Assembly (NCBI RefSeq): GCF_001949145.1
Contig: NW_019091420.1
Coordinates: forward strand, 1,313,334 to 1,377,333
Length of the DNA stretch: 64,000 nucleotides
Source: Acanthaster planci
Lineage: Eukaryota > Echinodermata > Asteroidea > Valvatida > Acanthasteridae
Direction: 5' to 3'
The position numbers were made by a program, and so were the translations under genes. The notes below the pieces were generated by a model. It did no database searches. It was not told the DNA's origin and saw only the letters and a list, made by a program, of their open reading frames with translations. Shown piece by piece: positions 40,601-55,600 of this stretch; positions within the stretch are counted from its first letter, which is position 1, and every line of letters starts with the position of its first letter.

Positions 40601-43600
40601 TAGTTCCAACCGTGGTATAGTATTTGATTAAACGGGTGTACACTCCAACTTTCTTAAGGTCGAAACGACACTGGTAAATAACCATTTGGAGTTTTCTAAA
40701 TCTGAAAATAAAGTAACTTGTTTAAAAATCAAGAGACGACTTACGGAAATGCATTTAAAGATAGAGTTGATTATTTGCAGTCATTCAACAAAATGCGTTC
40801 AAAATTATTATCAAAATCGTTTCCGGTTAAAAGAGTGAATCATAGTAATCTCTCTCCCCGCGAAGTTCTTTCGTCTCGTTTTCCTTTTGAAGAAAGCAAT
40901 AGAAGGGCGTCATTTGCAAAGATGTGTAGAAGTTTTTAATGAATCGGTGGACACGCATTTTGCTAGCATTCTTAAAACCGAGGCGCACGAGCACATTTTT
41001 GTGTTTGGGTCGAGTTTTGGAAACTGAACACACCCACGAGCGAATATGAGGCATTCGTTGTTGGTTGGGTGCAATACAAAACATAATGCAGCGGTACGCT
41101 TTTGAAACTAGTAGTAGAAATATTGTTCGTTTCTGCGAACTGTACAACAGTACTTTTCATACAGCTACTTAACGTTACAAAACAACCATCTTAGGACTTT
41201 GAGCAAGATTTCCGTTTTGTACAAATGGCAAATCGTCAAATGAACTGTCTCTGGTGACATATTAACGATTGACTCCTTTAACGATAATCTTTTTAGAATA
41301 AAAGCTTTTTTATGGTCATTTCTCTTTCAAAACGTCTCAACAGGTTGTAACATATATATGTATATTTCACCGTATGATGCAGTAATGGATAGGATGGCCC
41401 AGTCGTATTTTATCAGTCACTCCATTATCATCAGAGTGTCTGCTTTTACCGAGCAATAAATTGCTGATGAAGCTCTAAATGTTATAGGCCCAAGCCAAGC
41501 TGTTGATGAGGAGGTCATTTGCGTAATTACTGCACAACCCAAACACTTTTTCATAAGACACAATAACTGGTGCAGTACGCGTACTAACTAATTCACGAAT
41601 TATCTTTGAACCCTACCTATCTTGACTGTACTTTCGTAGAACGATACCACCGCCTTAGATGCGATTGACGAGCTCATCTCTTTTCCGGAGGATTCTCGGT
41701 CAAATGCATCATCTACGGTAAGGTTTTTTCAGTACTTGAGAAAAAAGTTCACGGAGCCTAGTTTGTTTCACAACGCCCTTGAAGCAGAGCGCACTAATTC
41801 AGCTTGCCTATGTATCTAAAGGGTCCGTTTAGGCTTACAAATGAGCAGTAATGAAAAGTGGTTCGGGAAAGTGGTATGCCACGCGATATTAACCATTAAT
41901 TTTTACATACAAGGTGGAAATCCGTCCGGTATATATAAAGAGTACAGGAAGAGTCGAAGGCAAAATAAGGGCTCGACCCCAGTGAGTCGTAGTCTGTGAC
42001 ATAACGAGATCACCTAATAGCCAAAGCGTGCTTGTGCAGCGCTTTCCGATACAGCAATTCACCGCCTAGTTATGGGGTTTGTTTTTTCTCAGTGTAAGAA
42101 GTAGCGTTAAGGAATGCAATTTGTCTACATACATGTAATTGCACATGGGAACTACATTCAGGCATGGAGTCCATGTCCCTTCCTCCATGATCCAGGTCGC
42201 CTCATTTAACCCAGCTTTCCCCTGGCAGGAGGTAGTAATTATACGTGTTGTCGCTGAAACGGTCTACACATGACAAAACCATCAGCACATCCTGTTCACG
42301 GTAATGCACAATCTATCGTAATGATGATACAGACGCACGACACAGCATCACTCTTTCTCATGTTGTGGACCTTGTACAAATGCAAAAGTGCGACGTGATA
42401 TTATTCCCAAAGAGCGCTCCTATAACAAACTTATCAACACTCGTATTTCCCCAGAATTTGTACAGGCGGCCAAAGTTTGCTGGAAAATCACCCTTGGTTA
42501 ATATTTGATTTTTTTAAATTTCCTTCAAAATGTACATTTATCCCATGATGTTTAAAGAGGGTTGTAATTATTTAGTATTTAGTAAATACGTGTATTAATA
42601 TCTGGTATTTTATAGCTCCTTGGGATTTTTGACAATTTGTGAATTATTCTGTTATTTTTTACTGATGGCCAGCCATGGATTTAGCAGCCACTAATAGAAA
42701 AAACACAACTGTAGCGTAAAACAAGCAGACCCTATATCGATTTCAATGGGATTGTCACGATTACTATGCTGCACTGAGTTGACTTCTTATGTCGAAATTT
42801 TACCAACAGAGTACCCAAGATTCCTCTACCAGGATCATAGTGACCCTCGATTCCGTGGTCGACAGTTTAGCAGAATCGATAAATGGTCCCACCGAACCTC
42901 TCGTGATATCGACTGCGGAAATCGGTAACTCGAATATCATTGTTTAAGTAATGAGGTCATGCGTCTGTCGCGCTCTTCATGCTGTTTTGCCTCATTAATC
43001 GAACAGTTTCTGCCTAAGGGAAAATGGCTTGACAAGAGCTGGGGCAAGCCACACAAGTAATTCCTTAAAATGTCTCCCACATGCGCTGATAAAAATCTCT
43101 GTAAATGACTCAACTGTGAGGTTTTACAGAACTGTATACCAACTTCGCAAATGCTTGGTTTCAATTAACAACAAACAGTAATGTCTCGATTCTACAGATG
43201 ACTCACACATACCTAAACGAATTCTTTCAGTTACATGTCACGCTTCTGTTATGTTACTGGAAACAAATTAGATTTACAAGCAATTGGCTGGTCCTCGGTT
43301 TTCCCGCCGCCCTGTCTCCGGTCTTTCAACAAGAGTAAGAAACGTTGACTGGTGCTATAGTCTATCAAGTCTGCGCACCCAAATCAAATTTAATTTTATC
43401 AGTCATGAATTTCGGGCACCCTCGCTCTTATTTTGTAAACTAGCGACTTGTTTCCTCGACAACTGAATTTTTGGATGGCATGCCTTTCAGTCAATCCATC
43501 TCATTAAGAAGTACAAACATGCACTATTCCCTGAAAAGGCATCTGATTGAATGCTAGCACCAAACGCTATATTGAGTAAACAGCCTGCAAACACTAAACA

Positions 43601-46600
43601 AATTGAGTTTGACTGCTAAGGCACTGGAAAACCAAAAGAATTTCCCAATGAACTATCACCGGGAGATTTATCATTAATGCAAAAGCGTAAATCTGTCTCT
43701 TGGCAAGTACTCCCGACCGTTAGAGGATCTCTCATTGAAAACGCCAAACCATTCTTAGCTGATCCCTTTCACTTGAAGCTGTCTTAGGGCAGTTTAATAA
43801 CAGCGACAAATGCAACTCCAAAGAGCCTTAACTACGCCTACAAAAGACAAGAGACCGTCATGTATGGTCCGCTTCATGTCTTTATAAAGGCAAAATGGAA
43901 CTGCCTCTTTCAAAATGATACTGAAACGATTAACCTTTACTCTATCAAAACATGCATTTTTTATTATAACAAACATTAGCATAGGGTTTGGCTCATGGGT
44001 GTAGCCAGGAAGGGGGGGGGGGGTAACACGCGTGAGTTTCAATCTGATAAACAATTAACAGTGGGGACAGGGTCAATCTTCATTTTTTCCGAGCAAGTAG
44101 TGACCTTCATCCCGTTTTATCTTTTTAAATTTCTTTTCCCCTCTTTCTCCTCCCTTTTTATTTTTATTTTAGTTATTGATGGAGGGGGGTGTCCAGCTAG
44201 CTTGACACAAGGATGAAAGACTTTATTTCTTAGCCTCTCGTGTATGCGCAGCAGTTGTAACGGAATGTAATACATGTAGACTAATTTGAAGCATCAGATA
44301 GGCTTAGTCTCACCACACCAGGAGACTTCTGTACAATAACACCTAATTCATCTTTTCTTTAGTCCTGAAAGTATTGACTTTGTGTGTGGAGTGTGAAGGT
44401 GGGGAAGCTCCTGGAGGGCAGTTGGGGAACCAGAGTTTCTCGTTATCCGTGCCAGATTCCGTCAAAACGGCTGGAGGTAAGACTATGGGCCCGCAACGGG
44501 CTAGCACGACCACTAACCATCCGTGGGCGATGAAAAAGAGCTGTGACCAAGGATTCTTTAATCATAGGTTATCTGGCAGAACCAGTCAGGACGAAGTAGT
44601 CAATTGGTTGCGTTGATTGGCAAACATTCTAAATCCAACACTTGACGACGAAAATCCAACCTTTCAAGATAAATTGATTCCAATACACTATTGAATCTTT
44701 GCATGAAATTGCGAAAGAAGGAACATAGGCCTACAAACAATGCAAAAGTTGATGCCACTCTAATTTGATAAAGTGACATAAATTTCCTTTGTTCGTGGTT
44801 TTTTTTGCACGCTAGCCACACTGGCTTTGTCCACTGCTGGTCTCCTTCACGAGCAGTTACCATCCAGAGTTGAGGATGGAGGAGAGAAAACGAGGACCGA
44901 GATTGGAAGTCTCGTCAGCACCATCTCCCTTCGGAGGTGGGACGGGGAGAGGGTTTCCCTCACCGAAGACGAACCACTCAAGATCACTTTCTCCAGATTG
45001 GAGGTACATGTACATCTATATATCAAAACGTTATGAAGTGGTTGTTGATCATGTCTGCATAAAGCCTCGAGGCTTCAAAAGAGGAAAAATAGTGACATCC
45101 TAAAGAACTTCCCCATAATGATTCGATTTAAATGATGACTCTTCATCGACTCTTCCCGTACAAAGAATGCAATACCACAGCAGTGTTATACAAACGACGG
45201 GAAAAACGTATTAGCTTAGTTTTTTGTGGCACTCCTGTCAGTAGCAAAATATGAAAAACGATTTTAGGTTTTGGCCAATAACTAAGAAAAGATTGCTCCA
45301 ATAAACTGAGAAAATTGTTATAGACTAACGAATCAGTAATTTCCGCATATATTTCCTCAGAAAATTCCAGATTCAAAGCCAAGCTGCAGATATTGGAAGG
45401 TATCTGAAGGGTGAGTATGATTTGTAATGCAATCTAAGGCATTCCATAAACCACATTATCCCCCACAGGGAGCATCAATAAAACTTGCACTCACCAGTTC
45501 CCATATACTCCATGACGGACAGATAAGATTACAGCGACTGAATGTCTCGCCGAAGGACACACTTATACATTGGCTGTATAGAATGCAACCTGGAAGCTGT
45601 TGGATTCGACAAATGGTCAAAAGACAACAGTGCCCACACAAGAAACTGGAATGCAATAGAAACTGCTGCTACAACAAAACTTCAAAGAGGTTGTAGCTGA
45701 TTGCAATATCTTACAGAAAACCGTAGCTGTGTTTACAAGCAAACTTCCCGTACTACGAGCAGAACGGATGGAAATATACCTTCGTATAGGTCTACGTTTG
45801 CCTGATATTGTCAGAAGGTATATTCGTTATTTGTAATGCGGCAAACGGGATGATGGGTAGAGCACATAGGCCTACCGTAAGATTAGGGTATATGATAAAT
45901 AAACAAGTGTGAATTATTAACTCAAGCGCGTGGCCGGATTTCGTTGGAGAATTAATTGCAATGACTGTCATATTTACGCAACTGCTTGGCGTTTATTTAT
46001 TGATACACGGTGTGGTCAATGCTGAAGTAATCTATCTCGTTGAAATATAATGAAGGCCTTGGTCGTGCCAAATGAAACAGGCTCCGCTACCGTCAAATTT
46101 TAGTGTAGACAGGTTTCCATCAGTGACAATAATCTTCTATGTGAATACAACGCATGTCTGCGCATATGCATGATTGATGAAAACGTGCCATCATGGGGTA
46201 CACTGGATTTTTTCAGGTCAACTGTGGAGTTTGTAATTGTTTCGGAACACTGCCCACAGTTTATTGTGCTTCCTGGTTAAAATAATCATTGGTATAAAAA
46301 TAGTTGTGAAATCAAACGGATATTCATAACAAACGAGATTTTGACAGATGGCTGGATTAAGTAGTGTCGGTTTTTGAGGGCCCGGCGCGGAGTCCGAATT
46401 AAGCTCTATCGTTTCTGTTAAAATATTTGTCTCGCACCGAGCCTTATGCGTCTTTCAAATTGTGTTGAAATCCAAGGTTCTGTAAAAATGTAATTCACAT
46501 CAAAAGGTTTGGCATCAATAAATGACATACACACTCCCCACCGAATGCCAGTACTACTGCAAACGGCATGCATAAATGCTAATTCCTAATAAAGGATGGG

Positions 46601-49600
46601 AGCAAAGCGTCATTGTAGACCTATTTGCCTCTGTCATGTTAACTTGAAACTCATCAAACAGATATCTGAAACCTTGTATGCACGTAGGCCGGAGTAAAAA
46701 CCACAGAGAGAGTGGACAATAAAGAGATAAAGGAGGCTTGATCGTGATCTCGTACACGTGTGTACACGTCTGATGTGGTATAAACGTGAAACACATAACT
46801 GACAGTGAACGATGGTTGTTTCGATATTTTTATAGCATTCCATTAAGTAATTTACATTTCACTGAGAGCGTGTGTCGGTCAGCCATTAAATTGATCCGTC
46901 CCGTGTACCGCACTAGCTAAGCACAAGCATTCCAGACTCAACCGATGCTTGTATAATAAAGAGCTAATAAGCAAATAGATCTGCCTTTTTAATGATGTGA
47001 ATGTATGAAGTAAGATTAAAAACATGTATTTTATTGGCAATGTTCACATTTCTCAAATAGAGTATTGCAATGTCGTGTACTACAAAAATTTGCTAGTAGA
47101 TGCGTCAAACTAATAACTAATTATACGAATTTGAAATGAGAATATAGCTCTCATCAAAGTTAGCTTATCCATTTTAACAAATTTTGAATGATGAGCAAAT
47201 TGAATCGTAGAGATTATATCCCCTGAGCTCCAGTGTTGTACAGGCGTTCAACAAAGCGCGCTATCTAGCACTGACTGGTTTAGTGGTCTCCTAACATATG
47301 GCTATAGCTGGTCTAAAGAGAGTGCACTGGGGACAGGAGACTCCAATCCCACGTCAGTCAGTCTCCTTGCTTGGTCTTTTCCCCCTTTTTTGAATCGATG
47401 ATTTTTTTTAAATTCAATTTCAGAAACAAAGGGGTGTGGTCATCTGAGGGATGTGTCGTCGCTCAGTTCAACGACACGCACACCACCTGCGACATCACAC
47501 ATCTCACCAGCTTTGCTGTCATCATGCGAATATCGCACGATAAGGTAGTCCTTGAATAACATGAAATATTACCCCGACTTAGGTATCATCAGGGTTGACT
47601 GGCCTGCAATTATGTGGGATACATGATAGACTTGACCAAGTTGGAATCCTCTGTGACGTACGTCTGCCTAAACGTTTATGCTTTGGATTTCCGCGGTTTT
47701 TAACGCTGCGCAGCGTTACTTGCTTCGCGCCCTCTCGTGTCCACTTATTACTATGAGTTCAGAAATCCGACTTGGCGAATCTGCCAACCGTTTGTACACA
47801 GCGAATGGGCTCATGCACCAAAAGTGGTAGCAGCCAATCACATTGCCGGACTTGTTTTTACATCGTTCATACCTGCATTATAATGAACGAGTCTGCAAGT
47901 ATTACTACTTTGATTGGTTGCTATTCCGTTTACATTATGCAAGATAACGTCGTTCATATGTAATTATGAATAAATAACTTATAACCGACGGGGGTAGACC
48001 ACGGACGTATTTAAAAAACCTGGACTTGCAACGCCTTTGTATGAAGAAGAAGCCAACCAGCGGCCATTTTACCGAGCTGAATACAAATGCGTGGGTTGGC
48101 TCCCCTCTATCGACGTCAGGAAGAACAAAGGCGGGCATTGCCTAGGAAAGCTTTGTATTCGGCTTGGTAAAATGGCTGCGAGTGGATTCAATGATCTGTA
48201 TAGGCTGATTAAGGGCATTAGTTGTTGTTGTTTTGTTTTAATGGCGCTTTCAGCAACTCAGGCTATTTGCACCAATAACTGTACGTTTAGTCATACACTT
48301 TATTAATCAGCATCACATTACGGAGTTAGGAAGAAGGTCCAATTTTAGAGGAAGGAGGAAACCGGAGTACCCGGAGAAAACCTGCGAGAGCGAGTATGGA
48401 CTGGAAACCAAATGCACTTAAAGCCTGGGCCAAGCCGGGACTCGAACCCGGGCCTCATTGGTGGAAAGCGAGGAAAGAACCGCTACGCTAACCCGCTCCC
48501 CGATTAAGGGCATTACGAGTCTAGATTTTATTATAAACGTCCGTGGGGTAGACACAGGGGCCGAGTTCGGGCAGCTTGTTCCCGTATGTTCACGAACAGC
48601 TCGAATTGTTGTTCGTGGGTCAGCCGCTCGAACGCCGGGAACAAACAACCGGTTATCGCTGGTAGTTAGTGACAAGCAACATGCAACATGGCGGCGTCCA
48701 TGTAGGGTACGTTATTCGAGAGTTAATGTTTGGATGGGCTGAATTCTTTTCTTTATAAACAGGAATATTCATTTCTGTGTTACGGAAAATAATTAATGTT
48801 AATTTTGCAAAACTTCCTGTTGTCTATGGCTTTGGAAGCCATATCTCTACTTTTTGCAGCTGTTCAAAAGTCAAAATCTCACGAGTTTTTCTGTGCGTTC
48901 CCGTAAAACCCTGACGAGGAGGTGGTGTTTTATCCTGTTCCGAGAACAGTGTTCTTAAGTCGTGTTCCTGCCGTTTGAGCGCGAGAACAACAAACCCGTG
49001 TCAAGAACAGGCTGCCCGAACTCGACCAGGTTGTACAATATAGACTATCGAATGAGGGCGTCTGATAAGGGTTATGCGAGCTGTCGAGCGCCACGAACGT
49101 GTACTGTGTATAGGGCTGGGTGGCTGAGTGGGAAGAGCAACGTTAGTCGAACTTGATTCAAGTCTGCAGATACATGATAATTCAAATGGCCTATTTCTTA
49201 AGAAGTAAGGAAACCTTGAATGTTCCAACAGCTCACAGTTCATGATTTTGTGTGTTCAAGTGACACTTAAAACCGTATGAGAAACTCTAAAATGTAAAGT
49301 GCTTCATACTACACAGTACAGTCTCTGCTTGAATGTGTACATCTTGCAAAAGTCTACCGAGGATAAAACAAAAGTAACGTTAAGTTCATTGACGACTTTT
49401 GTTCTGAACCGCACAATTAGAGTTCACGTATAGTGTATTTCGACCACCAGAATTACAAGTCATTACTGCAGTGGCACAACGCTCGTGAACAGGTGGTACG
49501 CGAGCGTTACATGCCTCTTCGACCAACATGTTGGTGTCGTGATTTGTCAAATGTACCCGCGCGTCAAGCTGAAGAATGTGCGTGTGATTGCAGTGCCACC

Positions 49601-52600
49601 GCAGTTGTGGCATCTAGTCGGATTAGTCTTTATGGTTCTGTAAACTTCAAGTCGTTGTACATCAAAGCAGTCCTTTATACTAAAGATTGTATAGCGCCAC
49701 GCAGCGGTGCAAGATGGAGAGCTCTGCCCCAAAGGTGTAAACTCCATAAGCGCCATTTTAGCAAGCAATACACCTACGCAATGCAAGTTAATGCACAGGT
49801 GCAGGAGGACCAGATGGGCAAGGATTTTTTCCGTAGGCGGATGAGTAAAAAGTATGAACTGCGCATGCGTATTTTCCATAGGTAGGTTGGGGTAATTATC
49901 ATGGCGTACACCGTGACTTTTAAGTATAAGATACAACAAAAGTGCTTTTCTGGCCGACTTGCATCTTAGCTCTGTTAGAAGAACGTTATCCTTAGAACCA
50001 GGGTTCGAATCTATATGTACGTAGTGATCTTTTTTTCTTATTGTAGAATTAGTTGGTTGGAAGATGTTTTTATAATAGGAAAGTAAAGTCCGACATTTGC
50101 CTTAGAACTTTAATTTCTAAGTGTCAACGCTCATATAATTTTCGGTCCCCCACCTACGGAAAAAAAATTGCGTGCGTGCCAGTCGCAGCGTCTGCACCTG
50201 CGCATTAACGTGCACTGTGCAGGCGTGCCGCTTGCTCAAATGGCGCCCAAACCATTACGGGGTTTTGCGCGTATTCACGGTGAAGTTCTCCATTTTGCGC
50301 CGCTACGCAGAGCTATATACAATCTTTGCTCCATACTTTCCTCTTTTTTGTCACAAACAGGAACCACTGCCAGTAATACTGGACTACCTTACGTGGGCAG
50401 GATGTGCCTTGTCTATAACATGCCTTTCAATCATGCTTATCATCTTCTTCAGCCAAAGGTACAAACGTGGTTTCTCTGTCGTTCACAAAGGAAACTGATT
50501 CTCTCTAAACACTGATATTCCGTCTTCACTGCCTGTGACGAAGTCTTTAGGTTAAAGACTGCATGTATGGATGTCATGGGTTCGCTGGCAGTATAGGTTC
50601 GCTGGCAATATTTTTTCCAATACAATAAATTAAAAGTCTGTATTAGCCGATTCAATAAGCAACTACCCTTGCGCAATGTCCAACTGTGGAGCATTGTTGA
50701 AAGTTTGAAAATTGTTTTCAAAGAAGCTTCTGTGTATTCAACATGACAGAGTTTTTAAGTCGTTTCAGAGATATTTTTCTGAAAAGTCATTAGAAACTAA
50801 AAACAAGAACACACCTCACGGTAAGGTCTGTTGCATAAAAGGCACCAGTAGCGCATATTTCGCAAACTGTCCTTTCAAGCTTGTTTGTGGAATTTCAGTT
50901 AGTATTTGTCTGCTATGTCAAACGTTGTGCACAGTAATATCTGTGCATATGAAACCATTCCTCCTAATGAACTTACTGCAAACTATGTTCAATGTTCAAA
51001 AAGGTTTTCTTACCCCTGATCTTGAAGAAGAAGGATCCTTGATATCTGAATGTTGGTGTCCCTTAAAGGCTTGACCATTTCTTGGGTTTTATCCTTAAGG
51101 ATGTACCGGGCAGACAGGAATATCATCCACATGAACTTGGCTATATCTCTCCTCCTGGCTCAGCTTATATTCGTCTTTGGCATTGACAGGACAGAAAATA
51201 AGGTGAAACATTTTAATAAGCTCGTTTAAAATGTTAAGGTTTACCGTAAGTATGGCTTGCACTTTTCATTCTATCTGTCAAAGGCAAGTTGTACAAGTGT
51301 TTTCTTATTAAGTAGTAAACTTATTTCAGAGTCCACTCAAACCTTACTAGACTTTAACTCGATTTGAGGCTGGTTTCACATTTTTACGCTTCAACCTGTG
51401 AATTCAGTTTCTCATATAAAGTAAACTTATAGAAGCTGAGACTGAAAATTCCATTAAACTGAACTTTCACCGGTTGCCTTTTGGATGACAGGGTGTCTGC
51501 AAAAGTGTAGGTATTTGTGTGCATTTTTTCCTCCTGGCAACGTTCTTCTGGATGCTGAACGAGGGCATCTTCCTTCTCTCCAAGACGACTTCAGCCAAGA
51601 CGAGATGGCTGAGACTTCCTACTTACTTCACCCTTGGTTGGGGTAAGAACGTTCGCTGGCTCTTCAAATATACCACCCAAATTATTGTCTTGGTAACTCC
51701 TTGTTCATCAAAATCAATCTCAGCCACCTTTTGTGGTCGCATCTGTTCTTTGAGAAGTGGCGATGGGAATATAAACAAGGGAATGTTTAGTCTAACGTAA
51801 TTGGTCCTTATTAGCTTTCAAATTGATCGAAGTTAATTAATTGATGACGTGAGTTCTCCAATCTCCTGATGAACATTATTTCCCCGAATTTGCAAATCAA
51901 ATGTAATCTTTCCTCGTTTTGACGCTTAAGATTAAAACCCCCAGATATAAATGATCGCTGTTCTAATCTTGTGGCAGAAAACACACTGCAACAAACGTAA
52001 TGTCTGCAGAAACACTGCTGCTCCCCGGAAGGAAAGTAATTGCAATGTTCCCATGTATATAATCAGTGAAATTGTAACTGCTGTAAATATCTACCTCGTC
52101 CGATCTTCCTTGCAGTATTTCCTCTCGTCATTGTTGGGGTCACCATGGCAGCGTCCTTTGGTTCTTACGATACCACTGAGAGGTAAATAATTCGCCCCCA
52201 CGATAAAACAAGGCGCAGTATTCGTGTAATTGTAGAGGGCAATCCAGTCAGGACGACAGCGATTTTCAAACATAGACAGCTTGTTAGAGTGGCCTCGTGG
52301 CCTGTGCGCAAGGGCACCACTAACGTCACATGCCAAATCTGACAACAAACTAGTCTCCCACAGGTGCATTATTTAGACTGGTTAGAAAGTAAGTGTCGAC
52401 AATCATTGATGCATGGCGGTGATTGGCATTTGCCCGCTGTTCGAAGGAGAACCAATTGTCTACCAGGAAGGCTTGACTTAAAAACGATTGCCAACAGACG
52501 CAGAAAATTAAAATATTTACAAAGCGGAATGGCGGAAGGCCCAGAAATCCAGGGTTCGGCAGTCAATTGGTGATTGATAGATACGATCCACGCCCCGTTC

Positions 52601-55600
52601 GTAAGCCCTAAAAATATGCCCCATTCCATTGAACAAAATTCCAGACGTATTGTTCTGGCAAACAGAGTGAATTCCGACAAACCTGCGTCTGCATGCACCT
52701 GTCAAACCCAATTCGGAGCAGTTGTAAATTCCATCCCAAAGACCGCTTGTTGACACAATTTCTCCGCTTGTAAATCAAAGAGAACTTTCGAGAAACAAGT
52801 TGAAGGAAGAGACTGTAATAAATGCAGTGCGCCTCCAAGCGGCAGCGACTGACTCGTGTCGGTGACACTTCCACGCTGTAATTGGCATCATTCATTAACA
52901 GGACATTTCTTTCTTTTTTTTAAATAACAATTGGTTGAAACTCCTATAATTTGAACTATGTTATCTCTTAACAACATCCATTCACTTGTGAAGAAAGGAA
53001 ATCTACCATTTGACATAAATTCTTTTCGCGCAAGATATAAAACGATGCACCGACCTTTGATACTGTTACCTCTCCAGTGTTTACAGACATCGAGTTTATC
53101 TGAAAAATAATGATAACACGACAGTGAATTTCGATAGTACCTCGTTTCGTTTAAAAAGAAGAAGGGTCTGTGTATTCCTGAGAACAGGACTTTAAAAAAA
53201 ATTCTAACAGACATAATAAGCATTTGTGGAACGTGAGGCGGCACAAATATTTTATATAAGAAAAACAAAAGGGAAAAAGGCATTTATGTTTAAAATATAT
53301 TCAGAGCATACACGTATAGGGAAGACTCTGAAAGTAATGTGTTTGTAACGATTCAGTGGGATTCGATAAAAATCATTTTAAAAATGGTGAATGGAACCAC
53401 GTGATCACTTAAACTAAGAAGGCCCATTGGGGGTACTATTTACGTGTTTCATTAATTTACTAGCATCGCTTTCAGGCCTCGCATATTCATTAACATTTCC
53501 TAATTGGTTTGTTTAGATGTTGGTTGACTGTTCAGAACGGTGGAATCTGGGCATTCGTCGCTCCGGCTGCAACAGTCGTCTTGGTAACTACTGCTCAAGT
53601 TGTTATCTTCAAATTATGTGCTGTTTTAATTTAATCTTGGCTTTTCTGAGGTACAAGCCAGGAGTCTCCTTTAAAAATATAATCTAAAATGTTTTCTCTT
53701 TCCTCTTATTTCAAAATCCGTCTTCTTTCCCCTATAGATCAATATTTTAGTTCTGGTGCAAGTCATTCGTGTATTTCTCAGCCTGAGAGCGAATATGAAC
53801 AAGAACAAAGTCGAGAGAATCAGGTATAATTTTGTGAAAAATCAAGGAATATATTTGCGCTTATTGCGTTGCATATCTTAATCAACTGAATGGAAATATT
53901 TGGAACTACTAAGTTTTAAGATTATATATTTTCGTTATCGAATCAAAAGACAAACTAATCGTTCATCACACAAATTTTAACATCTTGAAAAGCGTCAGCA
54001 TATACATGTAATAACCTGCCTATCTGTTCTTGTAATGACTGCTTCGACTTTAATGAATGATGAGATTTTCTTTCCCTGGGGAAAAATCAGAGCAAGTTTT
54101 TAAGAAGTCACTGGAATATGAAACCGTTTTTTAAAATTTTAACATGCTCTTCGGGTATATTGGCTCGTATGAATAAAAAGTAGCATTTACGTTTACTCCC
54201 ATTTTTGAAGCATTAATACTCGTGTTCGTATGAATAATAATGAAGCAAATGGGTTTACTTCAGTGCAATTGCTAAGTATTCACGTATTTACTTTTTACTA
54301 CTGTGCTTGACAAAAGCAGTTGCTTCAGTTTGCATGAATAAAATTGAGTAAGTTCACAGAACTGGAGTTTTTACTTGACATTTTTCAAGACTGGGTCAGG
54401 GCAAGCTTGAAAACGAGGAGCATTTACTTATGTTCAAAATGGCAGCGTTCATGAATGTCATTCGAAAGGAAACGCTGTATGCCTTTAGGAGGGAATCTCA
54501 AGAAACCAGATGCAGGCAGCTGTACCGATTTGAGAGAGGCAGAGCAATTTTCTTCATCAAGGTTTTTGCGATCAAAATTACTTCCATCATGCTTATCTGC
54601 CATGCTGAGGTCTCAAGATACAGCACCGTGCTGCACTTCGCGCGTCTGTGCGTCAGACAACAGAATCCCTATTGTGTAAAAAACATTCGGATATGCAGTC
54701 AGCCACAAGCATAAAGCATTTGCTAATATTTATACTAGTAGATGCTGAACAGTAAAAGAAACATTTTATTCCTTCCTACAAATTCAAGCATTTGCTTATT
54801 CTTAATGGCTTTACCTCTCAGTAAATGTTTTTGCTGTTTGCTTGAACTTCATAGCATTTTCTAGTTTTTATTCATACGACCAATTGTTCATCTTTTTTTT
54901 CGACTACAGAATAGCATTGCGAGCAATCCTCTTGACATTACCGCTGCTGGGGTGCACTTGGTTGATCGGCATGTTGTCTTTCAATTCAGCCACACTCATC
55001 TTTGCCTACATCTTTGTCGTCATGAATTCTCTGCAAGTATGTTCAATTTCTTTCACCTGACTGCAGCTCCTTTGCAAAATAAAATTATTTAAGATGTACG
55101 AAGGGCCCCTCTTCAGCTAAACTTTACCACAGTGGCTGTGGATTAATAAAAAGTGAAGGCATTATAACAAATAATAGTGACTGGAAAGACTAGGATACGA
55201 CATTAACGATAACAACAGCTGATAACATTGACGACAACAGTATTTATTGCTCCTTAATTAATTTGTACTCTCATTTCGCATTCCTTTTAAGGGTGTCTTC
55301 ATATTCATCCTCTATTGTCTTCTGAATGACGAGGTAAGGCAGCCTTAGCGCCAAGACGGCCGCCAGGGGCGTCGATTTTACGTATTTTCTGGTCTTTGAT
55401 TGAGTTATCCTTGCTTACCATTTTTGTTTGATGGGCAAGATATTTTTGATATGTTTGTAGTTTTCATACAATCTCAATACAAATAACGTGGTACAGAAGT
55501 CCATTAGTATACTTTTGAACAAAATATAGGAACCCCATCTCATGACATGACCATAGTATTTCTCCAACACAAAGTGTTTTTATCGCACAAACCTTGTGTA

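Noticed and set aside
47265-47350. tRNA gene
   Set aside because: A- and B-box-like words are present, but no acceptor stem or anticodon arm forms; at most a SINE remnant.
49433-49885. 150-codon ORF, longest in the window
   Set aside because: It runs through the left arm of the foldback element and has no recognised motif; the opposite strand is equally open.
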